A DNA stretch of 64,000 nt, taken from Drosophila miranda. Taxonomy: Eukaryota > Arthropoda > Insecta > Diptera > Drosophilidae. Position 1 is the first letter of the stretch, and every line of letters begins with the position of its first letter. Under the pieces are notes generated by a model, which saw only the letters and a program-made list of their open reading frames with translations, ran no database searches and was not told the origin of the DNA. Both the position numbers and the translations under genes were made by a program. Of the stretch, positions 61,285-64,000 are shown in pieces. The stretch spans positions 32,795,522-32,859,521 of the forward strand of contig NW_022881603.1 in NCBI RefSeq assembly GCF_003369915.1, in the 5' to 3' direction.

Positions 61285-61624
61285 TGTGGAGATAATGTTT
61301 TTTAAATAAAACTCGGCGCAGAAATAAAATTACGATATGTTCTTTAATGCGTGACATCCAAATTGCAAGTGTGGCGTGCCTGCCCTTTACATTGCCGCTC
61401 CGATCGCTAAGCGCAGCTTCGCTCGGCCGACGTCGGTAGGCAGACGCAAAGCGGAGATAGCGAAGAGCGAGCTGGCAGAGAGCGTTTAGCAGGGCAAGCA
61501 AGCGCAAAGCTTTAACAAACAAATGAGTGACATAGACATAAGTAACAAACAAAATAAGCGGCTGAGGGCCAAGAATCAGGTGCTATTTGGCAAGCAGCTA
61601 ATCGGCTGGGTTCTGCTCCGAACA
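61285..61624 (-). repeat. BEL/Pao 5' LTR
   Basis: 340 bp, TG...CA, closely similar to the 3' LTR, so the insertion is fairly young. The adjacent primer site identifies it as the 5' LTR. Confidence 0.88.
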
Positions 61625-61654
61625 GTTGGTATATTATAAAGCTCACTCAGTTTT

Positions 61655-62924
61655 TATACCCGATACTCAAAATGAGTATTGGGGTATATTAGATTTGTGG
61701 TAAAAGTGGATGTGTGTAACGTCCAGAAGGAATCGTTTCCGACCCCATAAAGTATATATATTCTTGATCAGCATCAATAGCCGAGTCGATTGAGCCATGT
61801 CTGTCTGTCCGTCTGTCCGTCCGTCCGTCTGTCCGTCTGTCCGTCCGTCCGTCTGTCCGTCCCCTTCAGCGCCTAGTGCTCAAAGACTATAAGAGCTAGA
61901 GCAACGATGTTTTGGATCCAGACTTCTGTGATATGTCACTGCTACAAAAATATTTCAAAACTTCGCCCCGCCCACTTCCGCCCCCACAAAAGACGAAAAT
62001 CTGGGGCATCCACAAATCTCAGAGACTATTAAGGCTAGAGTAACCAAATTTGGTATCCGCACTTCTGTTAGATCTCACTATAAAACGTATATCTCAGAAT
62101 TTCGCCCCACCCCCTTCCGCCCCCACAAAGAACGAAAATCTGTTGCATCCACAATATTGCAGAATCGAGAAAACTAAGAACGCAGAATCATAGAGGATGA
62201 CTATATGTTCTAAAGTGTAAAATCTCAACCAGATCGTATAATTATTATAGCCAGAATCAAGAAAACAATTTCATTCTTTCTCGCTCTGTCTCTCTCTAAC
62301 ACACAGGTTTCATGGTCGGCTTTGCCAATTGCAAAATATGAGTTCAAGGATCTCAGAACCTATAAGAGCCAGAGCAACCAAATTTGGTATCCACATTCCT
62401 GTGATATCGGACCTTGACCGTTTCGTGTCCAAATTTCGCCACACCCCCTTCCGCCCCCGCAAAGGACGAAAATCTGGGGCATCCACAAATCTCAGAGACT
62501 ATTAAGGCTAGAGTAACCAAATTTGGTATCCGCACTTCTGTTAGATCTCACTATAAAACGTATATCTCAGAATTTCGCCCCACCCCCTTCCGCCCCCACA
62601 AAGAACGAAAATCTGTTGCATCCACAATATTGCAGATTCGAGAAAACTAAAAACGCAGAATCATAGATAATGACCATATCTATCAGACTGCTGAATCTGG
62701 ATCAGATCGGATCATTTTTGTAGCCAAAAGCAAGAAATCAATTTTCAGTGGCTACGCAGCGCCCGACGTCACGCTCAGACTGATTTTCTGTCTCTCTCGC
62801 ACGCACTCCTTGTCCTGTCGTTTAATATTAGCGGCGTCTGCCGGAGGAGAGCCATACTGACTTAGTATCGGGTATAACTGTAGAGTTGCGGTCTCCGCAG
62901 CAACTCACAACGTTCCCCCTCGTT
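61655..62924 (+). mobile_element. Mosaic INE-1-like Helitron, E6
   Basis: Plus orientation, beginning about 30 bp from the BEL element. GTCY array at about 61800-61860. The block from cacaaatctcagagactatt to gttgcatccacaatattg occurs twice (about 62008-62160 and 62485-62635), with the middle segment placed between the copies. Confidence 0.86.
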
Positions 62925-62929
62925 ATTAT

Positions 62930-64000
62930 TATACCAGATACTCAAAATGAGTATTGGGGTATATTAGTTTTGTGGTAAAAGTGGATGTGTGTAACGTCCA
63001 GAAGGAATCGTTTCCGACCCCATAAAGTATGTATATTCTTGATCAGCATCAATAGCCGAGTCGATTGATGTCTGTCTGTCCGTCCGTCCGTCTGTCCGTC
63101 TGTCCGTCCCCTTCAGCGCCTAGTGCTCAAAGACTATAAGAGCAAGAGCAACGATGTTTTGGATCCAGTTTTCTGTGATATGTCACTGCTACAAAAATAT
63201 TTCAAAACTTTGCCCCGCCCACTTCCGCCCCCACAAAGGACGAAAATCTGTGGCATCTACAATTTTAAAGATATGAGAAAACCAGAAACGTAGAATTGTA
63301 AAGAATGACCATATTTTTAAGACTGCGGAATCTGAATTGGATCGTATCATTATTATAGCCAGCATCAAGAAAACAATTTCATTTTTTCTCGCCCTGTCTC
63401 TCTCTAACACACACGTAGCATAGGCGGCTTTGCTTAGAGTAAAACATTAGCGCCTAGATCTCAGAGACTACAAAAGCTAGAGCAACCAAATTTGGTATCC
63501 ACACTCCTAATATATCGGACCGAGACGAGTTTGTTTCAAAATTTCGCCACACCCCTTCCGCCCCCGCAAAGGACGAAAATCTGGGGATATTCAAAAATCT
63601 CAGAGACTATTAAGGCTAGAGTAACCAAATTTGGTATCCGCACTCCTGTTAGATCTTACTATAAAACGTGTATCTCAAAATTTCACCCCACCCCTTTCCG
63701 CCCACACAAAGGACGAAAATCTGTTGCATCCACAATATTGCACATTCGAGAAAACTAAAAACGCAGAATCATAGATAATGACCATATCTATCAGATTGCT
63801 GAATCTGGATCAGATCAAATCATTTTTATAGCCAATAGGAACAAATCAATTTGCAGTGGCTACGCAGCGCCCGACGTCACGCTCAGACTGAATTTCTGTC
63901 TCTCTCGCACGCACTCTTTGTCGTGTCGTTTAATATTAGCGGCGTCTGCCGGAGGAGAGCCATACTGACTTAGTATCGGGTATAACCGTAGAGTTGCGGT
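62930..64000 (+). mobile_element. INE-1-like Helitron, E7 (cut by window end)
   Basis: Head to tail with E6 through a short attatt spacer. Its terminal palindrome starts ataccagata rather than the usual ataccc. GTCY array at about 63069-63108. Its middle resembles E5 rather than the array elements. The right terminus lies just beyond the window. Confidence 0.86.

Larger units (their letters stand above)
58229..61629 (-). mobile_element. BEL/Pao LTR retrotransposon, internally deleted
   Basis: This element is in minus orientation: LTRs at 61285-61624 (5') and 58234-58603 (3'), flanked by the 5-bp target duplication GTTGG (58229-58233 and 61625-61629). The internal region encodes Gag and protease only: N-terminal Gag (60545-60910), a frameshift, then an ORF ending in the 3' LTR with Cys/His knuckles (C-x2-C-x4-H-x4-C types) and an aspartic protease-like site I-L-D-S-A-S-Q. 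After G-W-I-V-S-G-S the frame passes into Gag-side-like and LTR sequence; reverse transcriptase, RNase H and integrase are absent. It cannot move by itself. Confidence 0.88.

Noticed and set aside
62414-62650. 78-codon ORF family found in most Helitrons
   Set aside because: It is open only because the element's repeated blocks lack stops in one frame; it has low-complexity content, is interrupted in several copies, and no Helitron protein is known to look like it.

Overview
The window reads as Drosophila DNA of the obscura group. Evidence: short introns, compact multi-exon genes, many INE-1/DINE-1-type non-autonomous Helitrons, and orthologues of genes I place, from memory, near the tip of D. 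melanogaster 2R (Muller element C): painless, a fatty acyl-CoA reductase (FAR, probably CG30427), CG3760, Tina-1 and CG2811. Muller C is chromosome 3 in D. pseudoobscura and the neo-sex chromosome pair in D. miranda. Gene decay, amplification and dense Helitrons together suggest the D. miranda neo-Y. That placement is inference, not proof.

Positions 1-40115 form a tandem array of a ~12.3 kb unit: the end of unit alpha (1-2125), unit beta (2127-14470), unit gamma (14472-26782, right end lost) and unit delta (27764-40115, which runs on into single-copy flank). On the minus strand each complete unit holds a broken painless gene, then three FAR C-terminal exon cassettes (C, B, A) embedded in Helitrons. 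Only delta remains joined to the FAR 5' exons (40657-41414), so the cassettes in alpha, beta and gamma are headless. The copies share disabling lesions: a stop in cassette A, +1 in B, an 8-bp insertion in C, and a large deletion, frameshift and stop in painless. They were therefore broken before amplification. At the gamma/delta boundary lies a ~1 kb block (26783-27763) with an open, multi-membrane-span reading frame on the plus strand that I do not recognise.

The right flank (40116-64000) is single copy: FAR 5' exons and ~6 kb of apparently non-coding upstream DNA, an unclassified repeat-like block (45.5-46.9 kb), intact CG3760 (CDV3 family, plus), Tina-1 (minus, with suspicious changes), CG2811 (minus, apparently intact), a 5'-truncated LINE with an open reverse transcriptase frame, Helitrons, repeat-rich DNA without genes, and a BEL/Pao LTR element with recognisable LTRs, 5-bp target duplication and tRNA primer site but no RT, RNase H or integrase. 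Two head-to-tail Helitrons close the window.

How it fits together: the FAR locus was a shared NAD-binding N-terminal half spliced to one of several C-terminal cassettes, with painless downstream. Helitrons invaded the cassette introns, the genes decayed, and the segment was amplified through a non-homologous junction; recombination between Helitrons then altered the units individually. CG3760 and CG2811 look like the best-preserved genes. I see no tRNA, rRNA or CRISPR array.
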